A stretch of DNA of 64,000 nucleotides from Bin87 sp965222895 (lineage in GTDB: Bacteria; Chloroflexota; Dehalococcoidia; Lucifugimonadales; UBA3495). Positions 1 through 9,049 of this stretch are shown in pieces. Each line of letters starts with the position of its first letter. The first letter of the stretch is position 1. The position numbers and the translations under genes are program-made. The notes beneath the pieces were generated by a model that was not told where the DNA came from, made no database searches, and saw only the letters and a list, made by a program, of their open reading frames with translations. The stretch lies in the NCBI GenBank assembly GCA_965222895.1, contig CBDCVB010000001.1:248001-312000 (forward strand), in the 5' to 3' direction.

Positions 1-2
1 CC

Positions 3-176
3 GCGGGCAAAGAACAGAACCAGTTGGTAGACTGCCGGATCCGACGGTTCCTGCAGGCGTTGGCCTGCCCGAACTATGCGCAGCTAAAGGTGCCGGCTGC
101 CGCATTTTGGGCAAGCCGACATTGCCTGGCCAACTTTGACGTTGGAAAACCGCCGACCACACAACATTACCCTTAA
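3..176 (+). pseudogene. C-terminal fragment of an unrecognised ORF at the window edge
   Basis: An open frame runs in from the left edge and stops at TAA (174-176), giving about 57 residues including LVDCRIRRFLQAL and AAFWASRHCLANFDVG. The composition looks protein-like, but I recognise no family and the start lies outside the window. It could be chance coding; the adjacent recombinase makes an accessory gene of the same mobile region possible. Confidence 0.25.
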
Positions 177-193
177 TAAGGAGGTGAGATGTC

Positions 194-286
194 ATGCAGG
201 GAGTTTCCGGCGGAGCGGTCCAACGTTTTGGCAAATCCTTGAGGACGCTGCCGGACAGTCCCGTCAGAAATCATCAGTCGAGCTGA
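194..286 (+). CDS. 30-residue peptide behind a strong Shine-Dalgarno
   Basis: AAGGAGGTGA (178-187) is a near-perfect ribosome binding site, and an ATG follows at proper spacing (194). The reading frame is only 30 codons and matches no family I know. It sits where a small excisionase-like or leader ORF would precede a recombinase. The ribosome site is seen directly; any function is unknown and the peptide may be a remnant. Confidence 0.2.
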   Translation: MQGVSGGAVQRFGKSLRTLPDSPVRNHQSS

Positions 287-1048
287 CCCGTTTCACGGCA
301 AGCTCGTTGACAATTGGAAACCGATTGGAGGCATATCACACCATGAAGGGCACAATCAGGCAACGCAATCTAGGCTCCTGGGCCGCGACACCAATGGCAA
401 ACGTATTCGCAAGACGGAAACGGTCCGGGGAAAGAAATCCGACGCCCAACGTCGGCTGCGCGAAATCCTGGCAGAATTGGATCGCGGCATCACCCCTACA
501 AAAATCCAGTACAAGGTCGGTGAGTGGCTGGACAAATGGCTCCAGGAGAAAATCATTCCCAATCGCCGGCAGAAAATCATCGACCGTTACGAGGGCATCA
601 TCCGGCTCCACATCAAACCTTCCTTGGAGCACGTGGGACTGGTGCAACTCTCCCCAATGCATATACAGGGTCTGGAGTCCAAACTCTTGGACGACGGGAT
701 GGCGCCGAAGGGTGTGCAGGCGGTACACCACGTACTCAGCGGTGCCGTGAAACACGCGCTGAGAATGGAAATGATATTCAGGGATCCCGTGGCGCTGGTG
801 TCGCCACCTACCGTCGCCAAGACGGAAGCGTACAGTCCCGAAATGGACGAGGTGCTGGCACTACTGTCGTTGGCGGAAAAGGCGGAGAACCCTCTTTGGC
901 CGTTCATCCACCTCATCGCTTTCACTGGGATGCGCCGAGGCGAAGCCCTGGCTTTGACGTGGGAGCATATCGATCTGGACGAGGGAACCCTGCAAATATG
1001 CCAGTCCCTGGTCGTGACGGCTGATGGCGTGTCGTTAGAGCCGCCTAA

Positions 1049-1930
1049 GAGGGTGTGTGACAATGGTCTAAACGTGCGCTGGCGGTTCTTGGAGTGATAA
1101 GGGGATGGCGGTTACGCTGGGGGCATGAGCAGAAAACCTTATCCCAGCGATTTGACCGACGCCCAGTGGGAGGAATTGGCTCCCCTGCTGCCACCCGACA
1201 CCACCAGAGGCCATCCCAGGACCACGGACCTGCGGGAGGTGGTCAACGGGATTCTCTACGTGCTGCGCGGTGGCATACCCTGGCGGCTGATGCCCCATGA
1301 CCTGCCACCCTGGGGCACGGTCTGGTGGTACTTCCGCAAATGGCGGGATGACGGGACCTGGGAACGAGTGGAGTCGGCCTTGCGGGCCCGGGTGCGGGAA
1401 GCGGCGGGCCGAGAGGCCACGCCCAGCGCGGCCATCATAGACAGCCAGTCGGTGCAGACCACTGAAAAAGGGGGCGGCGCGGCTATGACGCAGGTAAAAA
1501 GGTCGCCGGACGCAAGCGGCACATCGTAGTGGACACCATGGGATTACTGCTGGCCGTGGTGGTTCATGCCGCCAATATCCAGGATCGGGACGGCGCCAAG
1601 CTGGTGTTGGTGAAGTTGCTGAACCGATTCCCTCGGCTCCGAGTCATCTGGGCTGATGCTGGCTACGCTGGCCGACTGGTGGCCTGGGCTTGGGCCACTG
1701 GCGGTTGGCTGCTGACCGTGGTACGGCGGCAACCGCATCGCCACACCTTCGAGGTGTTGCCGCGCCGGTGGGTGGTGGAGCGCACCCTGGCGTGGCTCAG
1801 TCGATGTCGCCGGCTCAGCAAAGACTATGAGGAGCGCACCGAAAGCAGCGAAGCCTGGGTGCATATCGCCATGGTCCACCTGATGCTCAAACGGATCCAG
1901 CCCTCCTGAATCTATTTGTCACACGCCCTC
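1049..1930 (+). mobile_element. IS5-family insertion sequence (882 bp) inside the recombinase
   Basis: Terminal inverted repeats GAGGGTGTGTGACAA (1049-1063) and the complement of TTGTCACACGCCCTC (1916-1930) bound the element. A 3-bp direct repeat TAA flanks it (1046-1048 and 1931-1933), which fits the TNA targets of the IS1031 subgroup. Removing the element and one TAA rejoins the recombinase frame (EPP to KTARGERTV). Confidence 0.9.
1125..1909 (+). CDS. IS5-family transposase, two overlapping frames (orfA/orfB)
   Basis: The first frame (1125-1529, 134 aa) carries the N-terminal DUF4096-type region (LTDAQWEELAPLLPP) and the first catalytic Asp region (IIDSQSVQTTEKGGG). The second frame (stop at 1909) carries GKKVAGRKRHIVVDTMG, WADAGYAG and the C-terminal Glu region (YEERTESSEAWVHIAM). 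Moving from the first to the second frame needs a -1 shift, and the run GAAAAAGGGGG at 1463-1474 is a plausible slippery site, as in many IS5 relatives that make a fused OrfAB. All three DDE regions look present, so the element may still be active. Confidence 0.85.
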
Positions 1931-2336
1931 TAAGACGGCACGCGGGGAGCGGACCGTGGCCTTGGATGCACTGACCGTGGGAGTCCTGCGTAAGCACCGG
2001 GCACAACAAGAGGAACTAGCAGGCCGACTGGGTGTAGAGCCACCTGTGATCCTCTTCCCCCGGCGCGAATGGACCGGGTGGTCGCACCCCAACACGGTGA
2101 TGCACGCCGTGGAACGGTTGGCAAAACGCGCGGGATGCCCAAGTGTTACGTTGAGAAGCCTGCGGCATTTCCACGCCTCGGTGTTGCTGGATGTGCGGCC
2201 AAACTATGCCGTGGCGGCCGAACGTCTTGGCCATTCAAGTCCCAAAATCACCATGGATATCTACGCCCACGCCCTCGAGGGATGGCAACAGGAAGCGGCG
2301 GATGCCTTTGCAAATGCCATGCAGCCAGCAGCCTGA

Positions 2337-2866
2337 AAAATGCTGGACAAATGCTGGACAAATTAACAACAACGGACATAGCTTCACCGCAAGAGGCCCG
2401 TAGGTTTGAGTAGAAAATCTCAATTCACAGCAGTGTACAATACGCCAAAATACTGATACCTTCGAATCCGACCTTCGGCACCACTGCCCATTAACAGCCT
2501 CCGTCGCCCTGAAGTTCGACGCCGTAGAAAAACTCATCGCCGGCCGTTCTGCTATCAGGAATTGGTCCTGACGTGATTACTACTGCATCGAAATCAGAGT
2601 GACCATGGTCAAGCCCGCAGCTTGCGATCCAGACTAGAAAGCGATGTGTTGCGGGGAGCTCATGTGCGCTTTGTCCAAGTTTTGGGTTTTCGAAAGGTCT
2701 TGTTGATTTAGCGCTACGTACAATGGGTACGTCCATATAGTCTTCTTGCTTTCTTGTGCTGCAGCACAAGCCCGATCATTGAGTTCGTTAAGCTGTGACT
2801 CCTCAAACATACTGCCGGTAACCGTTTGGGCGCACTGTAGATGATCAAGCAATGGCGTGCTTGCCA
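2337..2866. other. Intergenic region, no supported gene
   Basis: It begins with an 11-bp tandem repeat (TGCTGGACAAA twice, about 2340-2361). A minus-strand open frame from 2736 down to 2491 (starts MDVPIVRSAKS, 81 aa) has no recognised homology and only a weak ribosome site. I see no inverted repeat or RNA gene here. Confidence 0.4.
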
Positions 2867-3302
2867 TCATAATGCTTGGCGAACCAGTTTTCTGGTTTCG
2901 TTCGAAAGCGGATACTCTTCCAAATCGGCTTTGTTTGCCCAAACAAAAGCCTCGCGCTCCGTTAGGACAACAGCCGAAGGACGGACACTGACCCGGAAAT
3001 TCAATTGCCGGGTTTTCTGGCCACTTCGCGACAAATACTCAAATGACCCCAAATACTCATCCACCCGAATTACCGATAGCCCGGTTTCCTCTTTAAGTCT
3101 CCCTTTCCAGGGCCCGGCGCAACGTTTCGCCTTCTTCAACTTCACCGCTGGGAATCTCAAAGATGCCCCCGAGGTAGTCGTCCTTCCTGCGCTGGAGAAG
3201 TAATGCTTTCTCATCCCGTTTTAATACAGCACCCACTACAATTCTGTGTATCCCGGCGGTCCTGGTTTCCGTAAGAAGGTTTTCAAACGCGTCGAATTTC
3301 AT
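2867..3302 (-). pseudogene. Nudix hydrolase with a one-base frameshift inside the Nudix box
   Basis: Nudix enzymes hydrolyse nucleoside diphosphates linked to another moiety. The N-terminal frame starts at 3302 and runs through AGIHRIVVGAVLKRD and FEIPSGEVEEGETLRRALE, then stops. The next frame resumes with LKEETGLSVIRVDEYLG and ends at 2867. Removing one A near 3093-3097 restores a canonical Nudix signature (G-x5-E-x7-R-E-x2-E-E-x-G), so the break is a single inserted base or a sequencing error. The start ATG overlaps the stop of an upstream gene remnant (ATGA at 3302-3299), showing the two were translationally coupled. Confidence 0.8.
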
Positions 3303-3604
3303 CGGTCTAACAACACACTTTGATTGAGCACAACCTTCCTCAATGTCTCCACGAAGTGGTGAATATGTGCCGCCAACTCTGTGTCAGCCAGCACATGCCT
3401 TTCTTCGCCGCCAATTGACCCAACCCCATGCCGTGGTGTAACTCACGTTGATAGTGCGCCGCTCGCCCACCTCCGCAAATCCCAGCGCAGACATAATCTT
3501 GTCCTGGAGCTCGGGGTGTAGCGGCTCTACCGACTCTGATTTACCTCTCGCAGGGACATTGGTCGATGACCCGTTGGCGTGGTTCGGATGAAAATTTGGA
3601 ATCT
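3299..3604 (-). pseudogene. Unrecognised gene remnant coupled to the Nudix gene
   Basis: Two open frames join across a frameshift near 3440. The upstream part includes VEPLHPELQDKIMSALGFAE and GERRTINVSYTT. The downstream part includes GSIGGEERHVLADTELAAH and ends LNQSVLLDR with a stop that overlaps the Nudix ATG. The coupling argues that this was a real gene. No start is visible before the stop codon of the helicase at 3605, so it is probably 5'-truncated as well. I do not recognise the family. Confidence 0.5.
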
Positions 3605-6600
3605 TCAGGCCGGAACCTGGGCCAGCTGGGGTAGTTGGAGCAGTGCGTGAACCTGGCTTGCGATTGTCTCGTCGTTTCCGGACCGGATGACCAGGTTCCC
3701 GGCTTCCAGCGAAGCGGCCGGCACACCGTCTCGGAAAACGATGCTATTGCCCGGCACGGCCGGCACGCGGTCCCCGGGGGTGAGGATGCCGACCAGGTTG
3801 AGAGGATCGCAGGCCGACACGACCACCATGTTTCCCGTGGGGGCGCTGCGGTTGACTTCCCGCAGCAAGTCTATGGCTTCTGGCAGGGCAAATTGTTCGC
3901 CCACGGAGCTGGTGACGAATCGGCCGCCCCGAATCTCGCCCCGGGCTTCCATCCGGCGTAAAACGCGGACTGCATCGCGCCAACCGGGCGCGGCGGACTC
4001 CCGCGTCAACAGCTCCGGCAACACCACCCCGTATCGCCGCAGCAGTTGCGTAACGCGCATTTCCAGCGCATCGGTCGCGGGATCCAGCGGCTCCAGGATC
4101 GACCAGCGGCTGTAGCTCTCCCGGCGGCGCGGGTCAAGCCTTCGAGTGGGGATGTGCCGGCGACGGGACGACCGGCTGCCGTTGGATGCCCCGTTGCGAT
4201 GCCCGCCGGAGCCTCCGTTCACCCGGCGCCGCAATGGTTGCAAGCTATCGGAAGTAACCCGGCCCTGCGCAGCCAATAACCACAGGGCTTCTTCAACGTC
4301 GGATGGCAACCGCCGGGTAATGGCGATAATATCGGAGATGAAGCAAGCGCCCCGCTGGGATAGCGCCGACAGCACCTCTCCCGCTGCGCCATTCCCGTCC
4401 TGGCCCTCGGTTTGCGCTGGCGCCAGCAGCCAGTCCAGACACTCCCGCAGGGCCAGCGTAATCGGTGTGGCACGGGTCAGCGGCGACCTGGCGCCCAGTC
4501 CGTTAGCGGCGGCGAGTTGCCGGCTCAGGCAGCCCCACACCACTTCGCCGCCCACGCACAAACTGTCCAGCAGGCCAGCGTTGTAATTCCCAATCCGTGG
4601 AGCAAGCACTTCGGTCTCCAGGACACCGGCGGCGATGTCGAAGCCCTGGAGCTGCTCGATGACATCCAGCAGCCCACCCTCGCCTGCTGCTGTGGTTGCC
4701 GGGTCCAGATGCTGCCACCGGAGCAGGAACCGCATCAGAGCGGCCTGGGAAACCGGCTCGATCTGCCGACGGAGCCGGCCCAGGGTGCTCCGGTGGATGC
4801 GCGCCAGTATCCGGCGGTCGCAAAATTCCACTTCGACCGCGCCGCGCCGGAAACTACCGCGCAAAACCAGTCCTTCCCCTTCCAGCTGCGCCAGAGCGTA
4901 GCCGACATCCGCGGAGTCCAGCCTCAGGTTTGCGGCCAGCTCGCCGGCGGTGACGGGCCCAGAGCACTCAACCCACCCGCGCACGATGGACAGCGTAGCC
5001 AGCTCGGTCGTCATCTCGGTAGCCACGTCCGGAATGTTGCCGGTCGGAGGGCTAAAGTTGGCCGTCGCATATGCGGCGAATGCCATGGGCAGTCGTTCCG
5101 CCGCTACCCAGGCGCGCCAGTCGTCGGGTAGATTCAGACAGTAGGCCCGACCGGCAGCGGCCAAGTCGGCGAACCACCCGGCCATCCGGCGCGAATCTGA
5201 GTTGCCGCGGTCGCCGGTCGCGCCGGTCTCCGGTAGGATTCCCAGATTCAGCAGCGCGTCGTGCAATTCGTCGGCGTCCCGAATCGGCGGCCAGGCGTTG
5301 GCGCGCTCCTCGGCGATGGCGCCATCGTCCAGCTGCCCCAGGTCCCGGGCATCCTCGGGCCGGGCCCGGCGCAGCGTTACGGCTCTGGCGCGCCGCTCCT
5401 CCAAGGGTGCGTCATCCAGGAAGGCGTAGGGCATGGCGTTCAGAATCTGGTGGCAGAATACGGAGGGCTGCACCGTGTCTCGAGCGTACACTTCAATGTC
5501 GCCCGCCTCAATGGTTGCCAGAACATTCTGCAAGCCCGGCAGATCCATCGCTTCGGTGAGACAATCGCGGATGGTTTCGAATACCAGCGGGTGATCCGGT
5601 GGGTCGATCACTTCGCCGGGGGCGTTGTCCTGGCACTGGACTTGGGCCGGGAATACTGCCGCCAGCAAGTCCTCGGAGCGCATCCTCTGTAACGGCGCTG
5701 GCACCTTGCGTCCCCCCGAATGTCGGAGCAGCGCCAGAAACCTGGTGGCATTCCACCGCCAACGTGTACCGAACACGGGCGCCTGCAACACCGCCTGCAA
5801 AAGCACTTCGTCCACCGTGCGGGGAGACAGGTAGGTAAACACGTCGGACACCGGAAACGAAAGATTCGGACCCAGGGAGAAATTCAACCCATCATCAGTA
5901 GCCGATGCCTGCAATTCAAAGTCAAAGGTGCGGCAGATGCGTTTTCGCAATGCCATGCCCCAGGCCCGGTTGATTGCGGCTCCAAACGGGGAATGAATGA
6001 CCAGTTGCATCCCGCCACTCTCGTCGAAGAAACGCTCCGCGACCACCCGGTTGCCGGTGGGAACCATGCCGAGCACCCGCTTGCCTTCGGCCAGGTACTC
6101 CACAATCTGACGGGCGGCGTCGGCATTTATGCCGCATCCCTGCACCAGCCACGCCTCGGCATCGTCCGGACGTTCCAGCCGCGCATCCATCGCTTCGCGC
6201 AAATCGGAAATTTCGCCGGACAGCTCCCTCGTTCTGCCCGGCGCCTCGCCCAACCAGAACGGGATGGTGGGAGCCAGGCCCTGGGCGTCCTCAACCCTGA
6301 CTTTGCCTCCCTCCACGCGGCGGATTTTCCAGGGTGTGTTGCCCAGCAGAAACACGTCGCCGGCCATACTCTCAATGGCGAAGTCCTCGTTGACGGTGCC
6401 GACGAATATGTCCTCCGGCACGGCAATCACGTCGTAGTCGGCGTTGTCGGGGATGGCGCCGCCGCTGGTCAACGCGGCAAGGCGGGCGCCGCGCCGGCCT
6501 TTGAGCACGTGATTCACACCGTCCCGGTGCAAGTGCGCGCCCCGGCGGCCCAGCCGGGGCGCCATGCCCTCCGACAGGGCGTCGACGACCTGATCGAACC

Positions 6601-7948
6601 TGGCCCTGGGCAGACCCCGATAGGCGTAGGCCCTGACGCACAATTCAAAGAGCTCATCTTCCGGCCAATCTTCTGCGGCGCACGCGGCCACCATCTGCTG
6701 GGCCAGCACATCCAGAGGCCAATCGGGGATGCGGAGCGTATCCAAGTTGCCGCCGCGCACGGCCCGGCACAGGGCGGCGCATTCCACCAGTTCATCGCGA
6801 GTCAGCGGGAACAGGGCGCCTTTCGGTGTCCCGGCTACGGTGTGTCCGGAGCGGCCCACCCGCTGCAACAGCAGCCCGATGGAGCGCGGCGACCCAATCT
6901 GACACACCAGTTCCACCACCCCAATGTCGATGCCGAGTTCCAGGGAAGCAGTGGCAACGCATACCTTGACCTCACCCTGCTTCAATCGCTCTTCCGCAGC
7001 CAGTCTGGTGGTTCGCGAGAGGCTGCCGTGGTGGGCCACCACCGCCGCTTCTCCCATCCGCAGGGAAAGCTGGTGAGACACCCGTTCCACCAACCGACGG
7101 GTATTGACGAATACCAGCGTGGTTCCGTGATTGGCGGCCAGACCAGCCACCGTATCCAGGGTTTGTCCCCAGACCTCATGGGTCGCGATGGACCCCAGTT
7201 CTGCTCCCGGGAGTTGCACCTCCAGAGTCATGCGCCTGGTGTGACCGGTATCCACGATGAGACAATCGGGAACACCGTCGCCCGAAATGTGCCGGTTGCC
7301 CACCAGGAACCGGGCCAACTCCTCGATAGGGCGTTGAGTGGCAGACAGGCCAACCCTGACGACGGGATTACGGGCCAGTGCGCACAACCGCTCCACCGAC
7401 AGCGACAGATGAGCGCCACGCTTGTCATCGGCGACGGCATGGATTTCGTCGAGTATGATGGTCTTCACGTCGGCCAGCCCGCGCCGTCCGCTCTCGGAAG
7501 TCAGCAGAATGTAAAGCGATTCCGGCGTGGTTATCAGGATGTGAGGTGGCTGTTTCACCATCCGTTGGCGCTCCGCAGCGGGCGTGTCGCCGGTTCGCAC
7601 CGCCGTCCTCATGGCCGGCAACGGCGTGCCCCGGGCTTCGGCCAGGGCGTGGATTTCCGCCAGGGGCGTGGCCAGGTTTTTCTGTATGTCGTTGGACAGC
7701 GCTTTGAGCGGCGACACGTAGACGACCTGGGTGGTGTCGGGCAGACCTTCCCGCAGACCCCGGCGCACCAGTTGGTCGATGCAGGTCAGGAAGGCAGCCA
7801 GTGTTTTACCCGAACCGGTGGGCGCGGCAATGAGGGTATGCTGCCCCTGTGCGATGGCCGACCACCCGTCAGTCTGGGCACGGGTCGGCGCCTCGAAGTG
7901 GCTGCGGAACCATTCCTGAATGATGGGATGAAATTGGGCAAGGGACAT
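3605..7948 (-). CDS. lhr: Lhr-type large superfamily 2 helicase
   Basis: A 1447-residue ATP-dependent nucleic acid helicase, close to the usual length of long Lhr proteins. Motif I is APTGSGKT (residues 42-49), the SPLKAL motif Ia is near 79-84 and the DEIH Walker B is at 167-170. Motif III (SATQ), the helicase C domain with LVFVNTRR and the QRVGRSGH motif VI follow. The remaining two thirds match the Lhr winged-helix and C-terminal extension. Lhr proteins are thought to act in DNA repair with 3'-5' translocation. The gene stands alone, with its stop next to the decayed Nudix region and a divergent amidohydrolase upstream. The frame is intact. Confidence 0.93.
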   Translation of the reverse strand: MSLAQFHPIIQEWFRSHFEAPTRAQTDGWSAIAQGQHTLIAAPTGSGKTLAAFLTCIDQLVRRGLREGLPDTTQVVYVSPLKALSNDIQKNLATPLAEIHALAEARGTPLPAMRTAVRTGDTPAAERQRMVKQPPHILITTPESLYILLTSESGRRGLADVKTIILDEIHAVADDKRGAHLSLSVERLCALARNPVVRVGLSATQRPIEELARFLVGNRHISGDGVPDCLIVDTGHTRRMTLEVQLPGAELGSIATHEVWGQTLDTVAGLAANHGTTLVFVNTRRLVERVSHQLSLRMGEAAVVAHHGSLSRTTRLAAEERLKQGEVKVCVATASLELGIDIGVVELVCQIGSPRSIGLLLQRVGRSGHTVAGTPKGALFPLTRDELVECAALCRAVRGGNLDTLRIPDWPLDVLAQQMVAACAAEDWPEDELFELCVRAYAYRGLPRARFDQVVDALSEGMAPRLGRRGAHLHRDGVNHVLKGRRGARLAALTSGGAIPDNADYDVIAVPEDIFVGTVNEDFAIESMAGDVFLLGNTPWKIRRVEGGKVRVEDAQGLAPTIPFWLGEAPGRTRELSGEISDLREAMDARLERPDDAEAWLVQGCGINADAARQIVEYLAEGKRVLGMVPTGNRVVAERFFDESGGMQLVIHSPFGAAINRAWGMALRKRICRTFDFELQASATDDGLNFSLGPNLSFPVSDVFTYLSPRTVDEVLLQAVLQAPVFGTRWRWNATRFLALLRHSGGRKVPAPLQRMRSEDLLAAVFPAQVQCQDNAPGEVIDPPDHPLVFETIRDCLTEAMDLPGLQNVLATIEAGDIEVYARDTVQPSVFCHQILNAMPYAFLDDAPLEERRARAVTLRRARPEDARDLGQLDDGAIAEERANAWPPIRDADELHDALLNLGILPETGATGDRGNSDSRRMAGWFADLAAAGRAYCLNLPDDWRAWVAAERLPMAFAAYATANFSPPTGNIPDVATEMTTELATLSIVRGWVECSGPVTAGELAANLRLDSADVGYALAQLEGEGLVLRGSFRRGAVEVEFCDRRILARIHRSTLGRLRRQIEPVSQAALMRFLLRWQHLDPATTAAGEGGLLDVIEQLQGFDIAAGVLETEVLAPRIGNYNAGLLDSLCVGGEVVWGCLSRQLAAANGLGARSPLTRATPITLALRECLDWLLAPAQTEGQDGNGAAGEVLSALSQRGACFISDIIAITRRLPSDVEEALWLLAAQGRVTSDSLQPLRRRVNGGSGGHRNGASNGSRSSRRRHIPTRRLDPRRRESYSRWSILEPLDPATDALEMRVTQLLRRYGVVLPELLTRESAAPGWRDAVRVLRRMEARGEIRGGRFVTSSVGEQFALPEAIDLLREVNRSAPTGNMVVVSACDPLNLVGILTPGDRVPAVPGNSIVFRDGVPAASLEAGNLVIRSGNDETIASQVHALLQLPQLAQVPA

Positions 7949-8151
7949 GCCGCCAGTTTAGCAGAGGAAGGCCCCTCTGCCGAAGGCCGGCGCGTCACCC
8001 GGTAAGTCTGGCCACCTCCGGACAATCATGCGAACAATCTTGGGCAACTCCTGGCTCCCGTGTCATCGCCCGAAGCGGTGTGCTAAACTGCCGCATTCCT
8101 TATCCCTAAATCCTTATTCCTTACGATGTAATCCCTGCAGGAGTTACGGCC

Positions 8152-8985
8152 ATGATCATCGACACTCATACTCATGTGGTCAGCAGCGACAAGGCCAAAC
8201 ACCCCCTCGACCCCGGCGCGCGGGGCTGGTCCACCGAGGTCAGCAACGATGTCGAAGACCTGATCGCGGAGATGGACCAGGCCGGAGTGGAGTGTGCCAC
8301 TCTGGTGCAACCCAACGGTACCTACGGTCTGGATAACTCCTACCAGTGCGACAGTGCCCAACAGTACGCACCGCGCACCGTGGCCGTGGGAATCCTGGAC
8401 CCGGCGGCGGCGGACGCTGCCGACCAGCTCTCCTATTGGGTGAACGAGCGCGGCATGACGGGCGTGCGGCTGCAGAGCCAGGCTGAACCCGACGATCCCC
8501 GCTGCGACGCTCTCTGGCAACGCGCCGCATCCCTGGGCATTCCCATCTCCATCGGCGGCGGCGGCCAGCCGGAGAAGGTCGATGCGATGCGTAACGTAGG
8601 CGCCCGGCACCCCAACGTCCTCTTTGCCCCGGACCACTTCGCTGGCTGGAGCGGGGCCGCGGACAAAGCCGCGATGACCAACGCCCTGGAAGAACTGGCC
8701 CGCCTGCCCAACGCCTACCTGCGCATTTCCAGCACCAGCCTCGGGCCATACGCCGCCCTGACCGCGCCGGAGCAGGAACTCTTCAGGCGTGTAATTGAAG
8801 CCTTCACGCCACGGCGTGTTATGTGGGGCTCCAACTTCCCCTCCTCCCGCGACGGTGGTTACATCGGACAGGTGCAGCTCGGCCAGACGGCCCTGCCCTG
8901 GCTTTCCGACGACGACGTCAATTGGATTATGGGCGAGGCCGCCCACCAGTTGTGGCCGATGCTGCAGGCGCCATCCAACGGGTAG
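8152..8985 (+). CDS. Amidohydrolase family 2 (metal-dependent TIM-barrel hydrolase)
   Basis: A 277-residue protein of the amidohydrolase-2/COG3618 type, which includes lactonases and decarboxylases acting on small ring compounds. The first strand carries the HxH metal motif (IIDTHTHVV). Later features are VGILDP, the GVRL strand and a C-terminal VMWGSNFP motif supplying an acid-rich metal site region. An AGGAG ribosome site precedes the ATG. An amidase follows 64 bp downstream on the same strand, suggesting co-transcription and a role in amide or lactone breakdown. The substrate cannot be told from sequence. Confidence 0.85.
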   Translation: MIIDTHTHVVSSDKAKHPLDPGARGWSTEVSNDVEDLIAEMDQAGVECATLVQPNGTYGLDNSYQCDSAQQYAPRTVAVGILDPAAADAADQLSYWVNERGMTGVRLQSQAEPDDPRCDALWQRAASLGIPISIGGGGQPEKVDAMRNVGARHPNVLFAPDHFAGWSGAADKAAMTNALEELARLPNAYLRISSTSLGPYAALTAPEQELFRRVIEAFTPRRVMWGSNFPSSRDGGYIGQVQLGQTALPWLSDDDVNWIMGEAAHQLWPMLQAPSNG

Positions 8986-9049
8986 AATAACCTCCGAATT
9001 GCCCCCCGGTGAGCCGTTACAACCCGGAAACTGCGGGCAGGGACAAATC

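Larger units (their letters stand above)
343..2336 (+). pseudogene. Tyrosine recombinase (phage-type integrase), frameshifted and split by an IS5-family element
   Basis: The protein would catalyse site-specific DNA integration or excision. An N-terminal start (MKGTIRQRN at 343) is in one frame, while the continuing arm-binding part (LLGRDTNGKRIRKTETVRG, from about 375) is in another, so a small indel lies near 360-375. The SAM-like and catalytic domains then run to 1048, including the catalytic Arg region TGMRRGEAL. An IS5-family element interrupts the gene at 1049-1930. The C-terminal part resumes at 1934 with SLRHFHAS, LGHSSPKIT and the nucleophile region DIYAHAL and ends at 2336. All usual catalytic motifs survive, but the gene is doubly broken. 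It marks an old integrated element; no attachment site or tRNA is visible beside it. Confidence 0.85.

Noticed and set aside
136..750. 204-codon plus-strand frame across the recombinase N-terminus
   Set aside because: Only its first few codons after 343 look like recombinase; the rest is a shadow of the frame carrying the recombinase motifs.
2634..2942. 102-codon minus-strand frame
   Set aside because: It overlaps the 3' end of the Nudix gene by 76 bases in another frame and has no homology signal.
5720..8005. 761-codon open frame on the plus strand, opposite the Lhr gene
   Set aside because: It mirrors the high-GC codon pattern of the helicase on the other strand, has no recognisable motif and is overlapped by a gene with a complete set of helicase motifs.
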